Shown here in pieces: positions 1 through 5,679 of a DNA stretch of 5,738 bases (positions within the stretch are counted from its first letter, which is position 1; each line of letters opens with the position of its first letter). The notes below the pieces were generated by a model that saw nothing but the letters and a program-made list of their open reading frames with translations, was not told the origin of the DNA and did not search any database. The position numbers and the translations under genes were made by a program. Origin of the DNA: JBDNFP01 sp041689775 (GTDB lineage: Bacteria > Bacteroidota > Bacteroidia > Cytophagales > Spirosomataceae); NCBI GenBank assembly GCA_041689775.1, contig JBDNFP010000230.1:1-5738 (forward strand), in the 5' to 3' direction.

Positions 1-236
1 GCACCGCATGAGGTACAAGGCATTCCAAGAAAAAGGCTACCTGATAGGCTCAGGGCCAATCGAGGCGGCAAACAAACAGGTCATACAAGCCCGGCTGAAA
101 AAGTCGGGGCAAAGGTGGACTCCCGATGGGCTGCAGCAGGTCGCCAACCTCAGGGTCGCCAGGCACAGCGGAAAATGGAATATAGTCCTTAACCAAATAA
201 AACAAGCAGCATAAATAACTTGTCCTACACCCGAAC
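1..236 (+). mobile_element. Right part of an insertion sequence, approximate boundary
   Basis: The transposase tail and the first bases after its stop must belong to an insertion sequence whose left part lies outside the window. The right end is not defined: the sequence after the stop (about 219-240, containing TGTCCTACACCCGAAC) is a plausible terminal inverted repeat. Its partner would be upstream of the window, and no target-site duplication can be checked. The boundary given is a guess. The element's end lies within a few tens of bases of the next gene's first possible start codon. Confidence 0.45.
2..214 (+). CDS. IS transposase, C-terminal fragment (ISKra4-like), cut by left window edge
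   Basis: The frame is open to the left edge, so only the last ~70 residues of a transposase are visible. The segment reads YLIGSGPIEAANKQVIQARL, then KKSGQRW and a NLRVAR stretch. This GSG-x-x-E...(Q/R)R(L/M)K-x-SG-x-(R/K)W pattern is typical of the C-terminal end of ISKra4-like (and related UPF0236-like) DDE transposases. The glutamate coded at 62-64 is probably the last acidic residue of the catalytic triad (family knowledge plus position). The enzyme would cut and join the ends of its own element. An ATG lies at position 8, but it is internal to the protein and should not be taken as the start. The exact IS family is uncertain because the N-terminal and middle domains are outside the window. 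I cannot tell whether the whole copy is intact. Confidence 0.8.
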   Translation, partial: HRMRYKAFQEKGYLIGSGPIEAANKQVIQARLKKSGQRWTPDGLQQVANLRVARHSGKWNIVLNQIKQAA

Positions 237-260
237 TAGAAAGGCCCAAGTAGAATAATA

Positions 261-290
261 TTTCAAATGCCGTTGAAAATCCTTTTTTTT
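261..290 (+). terminator. Weak candidate intrinsic terminator after the transposase
   Basis: A perfect 6-bp inverted repeat (TTTCAA at 261-266, TTGAAA at 273-278, 6-nt loop) is followed after four bases by eight T (283-290). The stem is mostly A:T with a single C:G pair, so it would be weak. It could end transcription from the IS. If so, the ATG at 267 lies in its loop and is unlikely to start the symporter gene. Confidence 0.25.
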
Positions 291-1340
291 GCTTTTCATT
301 TTTATGCTGAACGATTGAATAATACGACAAGTACTCCCCTCAAACCTTTTCAGGCTATTGCCCGGCGCGCTGGCTTGGATGGCTTTCTGATGGCCCTGAT
401 TTTCAGCATTGTACTCGCTTATCTCTGGCCATATCCCGGAACATCCGCTTCGCCCTTCGCCCTAGCTAAGGTAGCAAACTACGGTGTTTCGTTCATCTTT
501 TTTTTCTACGGATTAAAGCTCAACCTCGCTAATTTACGGACTGGACTCAGTAACACGCGCCTCCACGTGGTCATTCATGTGGCTACGTTTCTGCTATTTC
601 CAGCGCTGATTTGGGTTATAAAACCGCTTTTTCAAACCAACGAAAGCCAACTCCTTTGGCTCGGTATTTTCTTTCTGGCCGCTTTACCTTCCACCGTTTC
701 CTCATCGGTTGTGATGGTATCAATGGCCAAAGGTAACCTTCCTGCCGCCATTTTTAACGCTAGTATTTCCAGTTTGATGGGTGTTTTCATTACTCCCCTC
801 TGGATCGGAGTCGTCATGCATAGTTCCGGCTCCGATTTCGACCTCTCGGCCGTTATTCTCAAATTAATTATTCAGGTCGTAGTACCGGTAGTACTAGGCA
901 TGTTGCTGCACAATCGCTTTGGATTGTTGGCCGATAACTACCGGATTCAACTTCGGTACTTCGATCAGGGCATAATCATCCTGATTGTCTATACTACGTT
1001 TTGTGAATCATTTGCCAATAGGCTATTTAGCGAACTAAGCTGGCTGGATTTGTCTTATTTATCAATTGGCATGATATCACTGTTTTGTCTGGTTTACATG
1101 CTCATTTCCCTGATATGTAAAGCACTCAACTTCAACCGGGAAGACAGTATTACCGCACTTTTTTGCGGATCCAAAAAATCGCTGGTACAGGGAGCTGTCA
1201 TGTCAAAAGTTCTATTTGCCGGGATGGTCGGGGGAGGTATATTACTACTACCCATTATGTTGTATCACGCCTTTCAACTCATCATGGTTAGTGCCATTGC
1301 CCAACGAAAAAGTCAGGCCGTTCCTGATCTCCGGAATTAA
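267..1340 (+). CDS. Bile acid:sodium symporter family protein (YfeH/SBF-like)
   Basis: This is a polytopic inner-membrane protein of the bile acid/Na+ symporter superfamily, SBF-like branch, similar to Escherichia coli YfeH as I recall it. Its substrate is unknown. Counting from the ATG at 267, about nine to ten hydrophobic segments run from residue ~38 to ~346. Recognisable conserved patches are LPSTVSSSVVMVSMAKGN (140-157), with GN before the next helix; ASISSLMGVFITPLWIG (165-181); FCGSKKSLVQGAVMSK (299-314); and LLPIMLYHAFQLIM (327-340). The last two match the YfeH C-terminal region closely. Length is 357 aa against about 330 for YfeH. The excess is at the N-terminus, where family similarity only begins near residue 30 (AIARRAGLDGF). 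The true start may be downstream, for example TTG at 315 or ATG at 390. No good ribosome binding site decides this. An IS end sits directly upstream, so the native 5' end and promoter may have been altered. Confidence 0.88.
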   Translation: MPLKILFFAFHFYAERLNNTTSTPLKPFQAIARRAGLDGFLMALIFSIVLAYLWPYPGTSASPFALAKVANYGVSFIFFFYGLKLNLANLRTGLSNTRLHVVIHVATFLLFPALIWVIKPLFQTNESQLLWLGIFFLAALPSTVSSSVVMVSMAKGNLPAAIFNASISSLMGVFITPLWIGVVMHSSGSDFDLSAVILKLIIQVVVPVVLGMLLHNRFGLLADNYRIQLRYFDQGIIILIVYTTFCESFANRLFSELSWLDLSYLSIGMISLFCLVYMLISLICKALNFNREDSITALFCGSKKSLVQGAVMSKVLFAGMVGGGILLLPIMLYHAFQLIMVSAIAQRKSQAVPDLRN

Positions 1341-1429
1341 GGGATTACAGTTTATGTTGTTTAACTATCCGAGCCGATTTACTCGATTTCAGTACATCGT
1401 GACCCTCGTGCTACTTCGTTACTATTTAT

Positions 1430-2053
1430 ATGAATTTCCTGAGAACACTCCTTCGTTTACTTATTTTACTGGTTTTTATCATTGGCATTATCTCGCTTTG
1501 GGAAAATGTCCGTACTCGTAGCTGGCTTCCCGATTGGTTCTCTGATGAAGAAAAAATGGAAACTGCCCAAGCCATGGTCTTGCAAGAAATCACTTCTTTG
1601 GGCAAATTAGAACTGGTGCAGTATAACTTCAAGGATGTAGTCGAGCAGAAAATCATCAATCAGTGGCTACCCGACTCCAAGGCGATTCTGATTGTGCAGG
1701 GCGAAGCCATTGGGTGTATCGACCTTACGAAGCTCGATATTGCCGACATACAACCGGGACAAGATACTTTGGTAGTGCATTTACCCGAGCCTGAGCTCTG
1801 CGTTTTTAAGATTGACCACGAGCTATCGAAAGTGTATAATACCGAGTACGCTTTCATGGAAGAGGCTAAACTGGTACAGGAGGGGTATCGTCAGGCGGAA
1901 CGTCAAATTAAGCAATCGGCACTGGATATGGGTATTCTGGATCAAACCAAGGAAAATGCCCGAAAGATGCTGGTGCCTATGCTAGAACAGGTATCAGGAC
2001 GGAAAGTAGTGGTGAAGTTTCCGATGAAAGGCTCCCTCCAAAAACTACGTTAA
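1430..2053 (+). CDS. DUF4230 domain-containing membrane-anchored protein
   Basis: A 207-aa protein with an N-terminal hydrophobic helix (residues ~5-23: LRTLLRLLILLVFIIGIIS) followed by a soluble domain. This points to a single-pass membrane anchor with the rest probably outside the cytoplasm. The body matches the DUF4230 pattern: an early ITSLGKLELVQYNF segment (54-67), a central GEAIGCIDLTKLD (91-103), LPEPELCVFKIDHELSKVY (118-136), a charged helical stretch (143-183) with AERQIKQSALDMGIL, and a final VSGRKVVVKFP (188-198). The molecular function of DUF4230 proteins is not known, and I infer none. The gene starts 89 bp after the symporter stop on the same strand, with no obvious terminator between, so it may be co-transcribed or have its own weak promoter. 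Its last 9 bp overlap the end of eutC on the opposite strand. Confidence 0.85.
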   Translation: MNFLRTLLRLLILLVFIIGIISLWENVRTRSWLPDWFSDEEKMETAQAMVLQEITSLGKLELVQYNFKDVVEQKIINQWLPDSKAILIVQGEAIGCIDLTKLDIADIQPGQDTLVVHLPEPELCVFKIDHELSKVYNTEYAFMEEAKLVQEGYRQAERQIKQSALDMGILDQTKENARKMLVPMLEQVSGRKVVVKFPMKGSLQKLR

Positions 2054-2797
2054 ATACCCACCAAAATCGTCTTTTAAACCTACCCCGCTTAGCTGATGCT
2101 GCTTCATTTCCGTTAGGAGATACAGCAGTTTTTCGGCTGCTAAACTATATCCAATTCCGTCTGGGCGAATATTACTGATGCAATTACGGCTTTCGTCGGT
2201 TAGCCCTACCCGGGGGCGGTAGGTAAGGTAGGCCCCCATGCTATGCGGTGACGAAAGACCTGGTCTTTCTCCAATAAAAATTATAACCATCTGGGAAGTA
2301 AGGTTTTGACCTATTTCATCGGCAATAGCTACTCTACCCTGCTCTACCACGCTAATCGGAGCCAACCGCCAATCTAACTTGTGAAGCTCTGGAACAAGAA
2401 GTTTTATTACTTCTATCGCGTGCGTATTCACGGCTCGGGCCGAAAGCCCATCCGCAATGACAATGCTTAGTTCATTTTCTGGATACTGTAATTCTTCGAG
2501 CTTTGCCCGCGATACATCAGCTAATACCCGGCCGTAGTCAGGGCGTAGCAGGTATTCCCGGCGATCAACGGCTTTACTTTGCAGGAACTGTACCGGAAGA
2601 TTTAATTTTTTGAGGTTTGCCTCGATGGAAGACACGTCAAAATCAGAATAGACCGCATCACGAGCCTGGGCATGGTCCATCGAAAAATCTAACAAACGCC
2701 GGGTGGGTAAGCTATGGCCCGTGCGTCCGAGCGCTAACCGGGCAGACGTATAGCTCCTTAAATATTCCCATTCGTCAGATTGTATTAGATCGGCCAT
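2045..2797 (-). CDS. eutC: Ethanolamine ammonia-lyase small subunit
   Basis: Small (light) subunit of adenosylcobalamin-dependent ethanolamine ammonia-lyase, which with EutB turns ethanolamine into acetaldehyde and ammonia. In the known enzyme this subunit helps bind the cobalamin cofactor. Family landmarks seen are EYLLRPDYGRVL (81-92), SIVIADGLSARAVN (111-124), EQGRVAIADEIG (152-163), VVIIF-type GERPGL (176-181), YLTYRPRVGL (190-199) and NCISNIRPDGIG (205-216). It is 250 aa, while the enterobacterial protein is about 295 aa. The missing part is the N-terminal extension that in Salmonella/E. coli carries the microcompartment-targeting peptide, so this protein is probably cytosolic. The ATG at 2797 follows an A/G-rich stretch (AAAAAGAAAAAG). 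It lies 37 bp after the eutB stop, so the two are almost certainly one transcription unit. Its stop overlaps the convergent DUF4230 gene by 9 bp. Confidence 0.95.
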   Translation of the reverse strand: MADLIQSDEWEYLRSYTSARLALGRTGHSLPTRRLLDFSMDHAQARDAVYSDFDVSSIEANLKKLNLPVQFLQSKAVDRREYLLRPDYGRVLADVSRAKLEELQYPENELSIVIADGLSARAVNTHAIEVIKLLVPELHKLDWRLAPISVVEQGRVAIADEIGQNLTSQMVIIFIGERPGLSSPHSMGAYLTYRPRVGLTDESRNCISNIRPDGIGYSLAAEKLLYLLTEMKQHQLSGVGLKDDFGGYLT

Positions 2798-2834
2798 CTT
2801 TTTCTTTTTGTACTATTTGTTCAAAATTATCCCG

Positions 2835-4211
2835 CTAGGGGTTCATCATTTCTAAAAACCGCTGCCGGGATTTCGAGGCAAGTGGTTGAAAATTCTCGTC
2901 AAAGAATCCCATGTTGAGTAGCCATGCTTCAAACTCAGGGGCCGGACGTAATCCTTGAACCCCGCGCAAGTAGAGCGCATCGTGAAATGAGGTGCTCTGG
3001 TAATGAAGCATCACATCATCTGCTCCCGGAACTCCCATGATAAAGTTAGCCCCAGCTACGCCCATCAAGGTCAGGAGGGTATCCATATCGTCCTGGTCAG
3101 CCTCGGCGTGGTTGGTATAACAAATATCAATTCCCATGGGTAAGCCCAGCAACTTCCCGCAAAATACATCTTCCAAGCCGGCCCGTATTATCTGCTTGCC
3201 GTCGTAGAGGTATTCTGGTCCGATAAATCCAACCACCGTATTCACCAATAATGGATCAAAAGCCCGGGCCACGGCGTAGGCTCGTGCTTCACACGTTTGC
3301 TGGTCAAGCCCGTGGTGGGCATTGGCGGAAAGAGCCGCCCCTTGCCCGGTTTCAAAGTACATCACATTAGTACCCACCGTACCCCGGTTCAAGGAAAGCG
3401 CTGCTTCATGTGCTTCTTTTAATAGTGCTAGATTGATTCCAAAGGAGGAATTAAGCGCCTCCGTACCGCCAATTGATTGGAATACTAGGTCAACCGGCGC
3501 ACCCGTTTCCATGATCCTCAGGGTAGTAGTGATGTGGCTCAATACACAACTTTGGGTTGGGATATCAAATCGTTGCCGGACGATATCTATCATTTCGAGC
3601 AGTCTGACTACGGTCGAAACGTGGTCAGTGGCGGGGTTAATACCAATAACGGCATCGCCGCTACCATAAAAAAGACCATCAATCATGGAGGCAGCAATGC
3701 CCCGGTAATCGTCCGAAGGGTGGTTCGGTTGCAGGCGGGTAGATAGCCGTCCCCGCATACCGATGGTGTTCCGAAATCGGGTAATGATCTCACACCTGGC
3801 CGATACCGTTATCAAATCCTGAATCCGCATTAGTTTACTGACAGCGGCCACCATTTCGGGGGTGAGCCCTGGTCCTAGCTGTTGTAAAATTTCGCCGGTG
3901 GTTTTTTCTGATAGCAAAAAGTCTCGAAACTGGCCCACGGTATAGGAGCTAATCACAGAAAAAGAGGCTGCATCATGCGTATCCATGATCAGTCGGGTTA
4001 CTTCATCCTTTTCGTAAGGTATGATAGGTTCCGATAAAAATACAGAAAGCGGCAGATCTGCCAAGGTCATCTGGGCAGCAACCCGTTCTTCGTAGCTTGC
4101 TGCCGCTACTCCGGCCAACTGATCGCCCGACCGAAGTGGTGACGCCTTGGCCAAGAGTGTTTTCAAATCCTGAAACTTGTACCTGAACCCCCGCACTACG
4201 TGACTAAACAT
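2835..4211 (-). CDS. eutB: Ethanolamine ammonia-lyase large (catalytic) subunit
   Basis: Large (heavy) subunit of coenzyme B12-dependent ethanolamine ammonia-lyase (EC 4.3.1.7), a TIM-barrel enzyme that deaminates ethanolamine by radical chemistry. At 458 aa it matches the ~453-aa E. coli protein nearly end to end, which supports the ATG at 4211. The residues known to hold substrate in the E. coli enzyme appear conserved: Arg159 and Gln161 (STRLQPN), Asn192 (GINPATD), Glu287 (YFETGQG) and Asp362 (MGIDICYTNHAE). Other hallmarks are RSGDQLAGVAAAS (27-39), GSGDAVIG (183-190), VVGFIGPEYLY (326-336), ADQDDMDTL (371-379), GVPGADDVMLHYQ (393-405) and LRPAPEFEAWL (421-431). No broken motif is seen. 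It is the first gene of a two-gene eutBC unit. No B12 riboswitch core, permease, eutA or shell gene is visible next to it. Confidence 0.97.
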   Translation of the reverse strand: MFSHVVRGFRYKFQDLKTLLAKASPLRSGDQLAGVAAASYEERVAAQMTLADLPLSVFLSEPIIPYEKDEVTRLIMDTHDAASFSVISSYTVGQFRDFLLSEKTTGEILQQLGPGLTPEMVAAVSKLMRIQDLITVSARCEIITRFRNTIGMRGRLSTRLQPNHPSDDYRGIAASMIDGLFYGSGDAVIGINPATDHVSTVVRLLEMIDIVRQRFDIPTQSCVLSHITTTLRIMETGAPVDLVFQSIGGTEALNSSFGINLALLKEAHEAALSLNRGTVGTNVMYFETGQGAALSANAHHGLDQQTCEARAYAVARAFDPLLVNTVVGFIGPEYLYDGKQIIRAGLEDVFCGKLLGLPMGIDICYTNHAEADQDDMDTLLTLMGVAGANFIMGVPGADDVMLHYQSTSFHDALYLRGVQGLRPAPEFEAWLLNMGFFDENFQPLASKSRQRFLEMMNP

Positions 4212-4241
4212 ACCTTAAGATTCCATTTGAGATTTATATTA

Positions 4242-4261
4242 AAGTACCGAGGATAGTACTT
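4242..4261. repeat. 20-bp inverted repeat just upstream of eutB
   Basis: The arms AAGTAC (4242-4247) and GTACTT (4256-4261) are perfect inverted copies around an 8-nt centre, 31-50 bp upstream of the eutB ATG. It could be an operator for eutBC or a leader hairpin. It is short and could also be chance in A/T-rich DNA. Confidence 0.25.
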
Positions 4262-4416
4262 CGAGACGTTTATAACGGCTAGTTATTAATTTATAAAGCT
4301 ATGAATTTGAAGCCACAAGTAGGGGCAATTGACGAATAAAATTTTATGTCGAGTCCCGTTTGCCCAACTTTATATTTTGATAAATGGTTCTTGCGATCAA
4401 AAAATAGGGTATCTCC
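4262..4416. other. Remaining intergenic DNA between eutB and the terminator of the upstream gene
   Basis: No credible coding region is seen here; an 82-aa + strand frame beginning at 4329 has no protein-like features and runs antisense into the terminator and the next gene. Nested symmetry is present: GGGCAA (4323-4328) pairs with TTGCCC (4360-4365), enclosing a perfect 12-bp palindrome ATAAAATTTTAT (4336-4347). The eutBC promoter must lie in this stretch or close to it. The best - strand guess is TTG followed about 18 nt later by TAAAATTTT (roughly 4338-4370), which fits the TTTG/TAnnTTTG pattern only loosely. Confidence 0.3.
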
Positions 4417-4457
4417 AAAAAACGAAGAAAGCGATGGAACCAAGTTCTATCGCTTTC
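4417..4457 (-). terminator. Intrinsic terminator of the isoamylase early-set gene
   Basis: A 14-bp stem pairs 4427-4440 (GAAAGCGATGGAAC) with 4444-4457 (GTTCTATCGCTTTC), with one G:T-type pair and a 3-nt loop. Read on the - strand it is followed by TTCGTTTTTT (4426-4417). It begins about 20 bp beyond the stop of the - strand gene ending at 4478, so it should end that transcript and insulate eutBC from it. Confidence 0.8.
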
Positions 4458-4477
4458 AAAATCCTAAATTCTGAGTT

Positions 4478-4789
4478 TTACAGTACGACTACTGAGTTTT
4501 CGTCAGTAGAAATACCAGCAGGCACATACTTATCAGCCTCTGTATCGTTTACCCAAATGGTACCATCCAGCAGGTAGCGGAACTGGTACTCTTTACCCGG
4601 CTCAAGATCAAGTGTTACTTTGTATGAACCATCTTTTTGCTTCTTCAAGGGAGCTGCTTCCTCAGCGTTCCACTCATTGAAATCACCTAAGACGGCAACT
4701 TCCTTAGAGTCTAAAACTGACTCAGCGGGTAGCAAAAAGGTGACTTTACAAACGGGCTTACTTTTCAAGTATTGTTTTGTCAGAGCCAT
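4478..4789 (-). CDS. Small isoamylase early-set / CBM48-like glycogen-binding domain protein
   Basis: A 103-aa protein made almost entirely of one early-set (E-set) immunoglobulin-like domain of the isoamylase-N/AMPK glycogen-binding (CBM48) type. Seen in order: KPVCKVTFLLP (11-21) first strand, VAVLGDFNEWN (31-41) with the hallmark G-D-F-N-x-W, PLKKQKDGSYKVTLDLEPG (47-65), YQFRYLLDG (68-76), W79-VND, and the closing NSVVVL (98-103). No signal peptide and no catalytic domain are present, so it is probably a cytosolic carbohydrate- or protein-binding module. Whether it binds glycogen is inference. Stand-alone proteins of this kind are common in Bacteroidota. The ATG at 4789 is about 30 nt downstream of a good TAnnTTTG promoter element, and the gene has its own terminator, so it appears monocistronic. 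Confidence 0.9.
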   Translation of the reverse strand: MALTKQYLKSKPVCKVTFLLPAESVLDSKEVAVLGDFNEWNAEEAAPLKKQKDGSYKVTLDLEPGKEYQFRYLLDGTIWVNDTEADKYVPAGISTDENSVVVL

Positions 4790-4821
4790 AATAGTGTTGG
4801 TGTTAATTTAAATTTATCTTT

Positions 4822-4829
4822 CAAAGGTA
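4822..4829 (-). promoter_or_regulatory. Bacteroidota-type -7 promoter element (TACCTTTG)
   Basis: On the - strand, TACCTTTG is a perfect match to the TAnnTTTG -7 consensus used by the primary sigma factor in Bacteroidota. It lies about 33 nt upstream of the ATG at 4789, giving a short A/T-rich leader. A -33 TTTG is not clear; the expected place is a T/A-rich stretch (about 4845-4850) that adjoins the Fur-like palindrome. Confidence 0.55.
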
Positions 4830-4846
4830 CAATATATTTTTTTTAA

Positions 4847-4868
4847 AATAATGATAATCAGTATCATT
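4847..4868. promoter_or_regulatory. Fur-box-like palindrome
   Basis: Positions 4847-4865 (AATAATGATAATCAGTATC) match the classical 19-bp Fur consensus GATAATGATAATCATTATC at 17 of 19 positions by eye. It contains a perfect 7-bp inverted repeat, AATGATA (4850-4856) and TATCATT (4862-4868), around 5 nt. It sits where the -33 region of the - strand promoter should be, a position suited to repression. Real Fur sites in Bacteroidota are less well defined than in enterobacteria, so binding is an inference. Confidence 0.4.
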
Positions 4869-4869
4869 G

Positions 4870-5268
4870 AAAATAAAAAACTTGAAATAATTATATTTAT
4901 ACTACTTTTTTTAGGATAGTGCAATTTTTAGTAAGTGCTCTGAACAAAGCCTATTCTGCCCTAACACCTTGATAAGAAGAATACATATCTCCGGATAAAA
5001 TTATAAAACCTATCAGAATTGATACAGGACCAATGACAATCGAACAAATCACTATTCTTGGGTACCTTACGGCTAGTTAGATTCGTTGGAGAGTCATAAA
5101 GTTCATCCCGGACAGGTACGGATTTTAAAAATTTTACTTGAATGCCAGAATTCAATTTCTCATAATACTTGCTTATTTTTCAAACCACAGCTATGATTAC
5201 TCGTTATTTTGGAAAAGCCTAGCACGCTAAAAATCATTTTTCGCCAACAACACCTAGCAATACCACCC
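4870..5268. other. About 400 bp without a convincing gene
   Basis: This A/T-rich stretch holds no complete recognisable gene. On the - strand, one frame (about 5180 down to 5050) reads protein-like, with VKFLKSVPVRDELYDSPTN, but has no ATG. A second frame ending with TAG at 4951-4953 encodes a hydrophobic helix. They may be a decayed gene or chance. The promoter of the DoxX gene must lie in the last ~100 bp. TATTTTTC near 5175 resembles TAnnTTTG with one mismatch, but this is weak. Confidence 0.4.
4951..5052 (-). pseudogene. Possible small membrane peptide or C-terminal remnant of a decayed gene
   Basis: From a GTG at 5052 to the TAG at 4951-4953, the - strand encodes 33 residues: a hydrophobic stretch ICSIVIGPVSILIGFIILSG then DMYSSYQGVRAE. 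This looks like a single membrane helix with a polar tail. The frame is open upstream only to a TAA at 5077-5079. Just upstream, another - strand frame (from about 5180) reads VKFLKSVPVRDELYDSPTN, so one indel near 5055-5075 would join the two into one ~75-residue reading frame. There is no ATG, no clear ribosome binding site and no family I recognise. It may equally be non-coding. Confidence 0.2.
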
Positions 5269-5679
5269 ATGCTTCAACGACTGTTTAAACCTCTTACTCT
5301 CCCAACATCAGCAAATTGGGGTATTCTCATCCTTTGCGTAGGTACCAGTCTTTTAATGATGCGCTACGAAATTTCAAAGCTCGAACGGTCTATGGCTGGC
5401 GACAAAGGCTTTGCCGATCCGTTCGGACTCTGTGAAGAGTTCACTTTGGCTTTAACCATCTTTGCGGAATTGATTTGCTCGGTGCTGCTCCTAGCCGGAC
5501 TGTATACCAAGGCTGTTTTAACTCCATTGATTTTCACGATGCTGGTTGCCCTATTGATCATTCACAGCGACGATCCTTTTGATACGAAAGAGCCCCCCAT
5601 CGTTTTCCTAATTCCCTACTTTACAATTTTTTTAACGGGACCGGGGCGGTTCTCGTTTGACCATAAATTATTCAAATAA
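5269..5679 (+). CDS. DoxX family membrane protein
   Basis: From the ATG at 5269 this is a 136-aa protein with four hydrophobic segments (about residues 16-32, 57-78, 83-98 and 110-124), the four-helix layout of the DoxX family. Family-like features are WGILILCVGTSLLMMRYEISKL (17-38), with a short loop ending at FADPFGL (48-54), AELICSVLLLAGLYTKA (66-82) and the C-terminal LTGPGRFSFDHKL (122-134); GPGR-x-S-x-D is a common DoxX ending. The frame stays open upstream to a TTG at 5209, but those 20 extra residues are polar and unlike the family, so the ATG is preferred. The precise function is unknown; DoxX-like proteins have been linked to quinone-linked oxidation or redox stress in other bacteria. 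It stands alone, with no close neighbour on either side within the window. Confidence 0.85.
   Translation: MLQRLFKPLTLPTSANWGILILCVGTSLLMMRYEISKLERSMAGDKGFADPFGLCEEFTLALTIFAELICSVLLLAGLYTKAVLTPLIFTMLVALLIIHSDDPFDTKEPPIVFLIPYFTIFLTGPGRFSFDHKLFK

Noticed and set aside
3322..3669. Open frame of 115 aa on the + strand inside eutB
   Set aside because: It is antisense to a well-conserved enzyme gene and has no protein-family features; it is a shadow of eutB codon use.
4300..4330. GCCACAAGT on the + strand upstream of eutB, resembling part of a B12-box (GCCACTG)
   Set aside because: It is on the wrong strand for eutB, does not match the core, and no other conserved cobalamin riboswitch pieces are visible.
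4275..5079. An 11-bp direct repeat ACGGCTAGTTA at 4275-4285 and 5069-5079, flanking the early-set gene
   Set aside because: A few 11-bp matches are expected by chance in a window this size, and there is no extension, flanking inverted repeat or other sign of a mobile unit.
4961..5155. 64-aa - strand frame beginning with TTG at 5155, taken as a complete gene
   Set aside because: No ATG, no ribosome binding site and no family features in its second half; treated only as a possible decayed segment.
5193..5222. ATG at 5193 with nine codons before a TAG, upstream of the DoxX gene
   Set aside because: It could be a leader peptide, but it has no run of regulatory codons and no attenuator hairpin after it; most likely chance.
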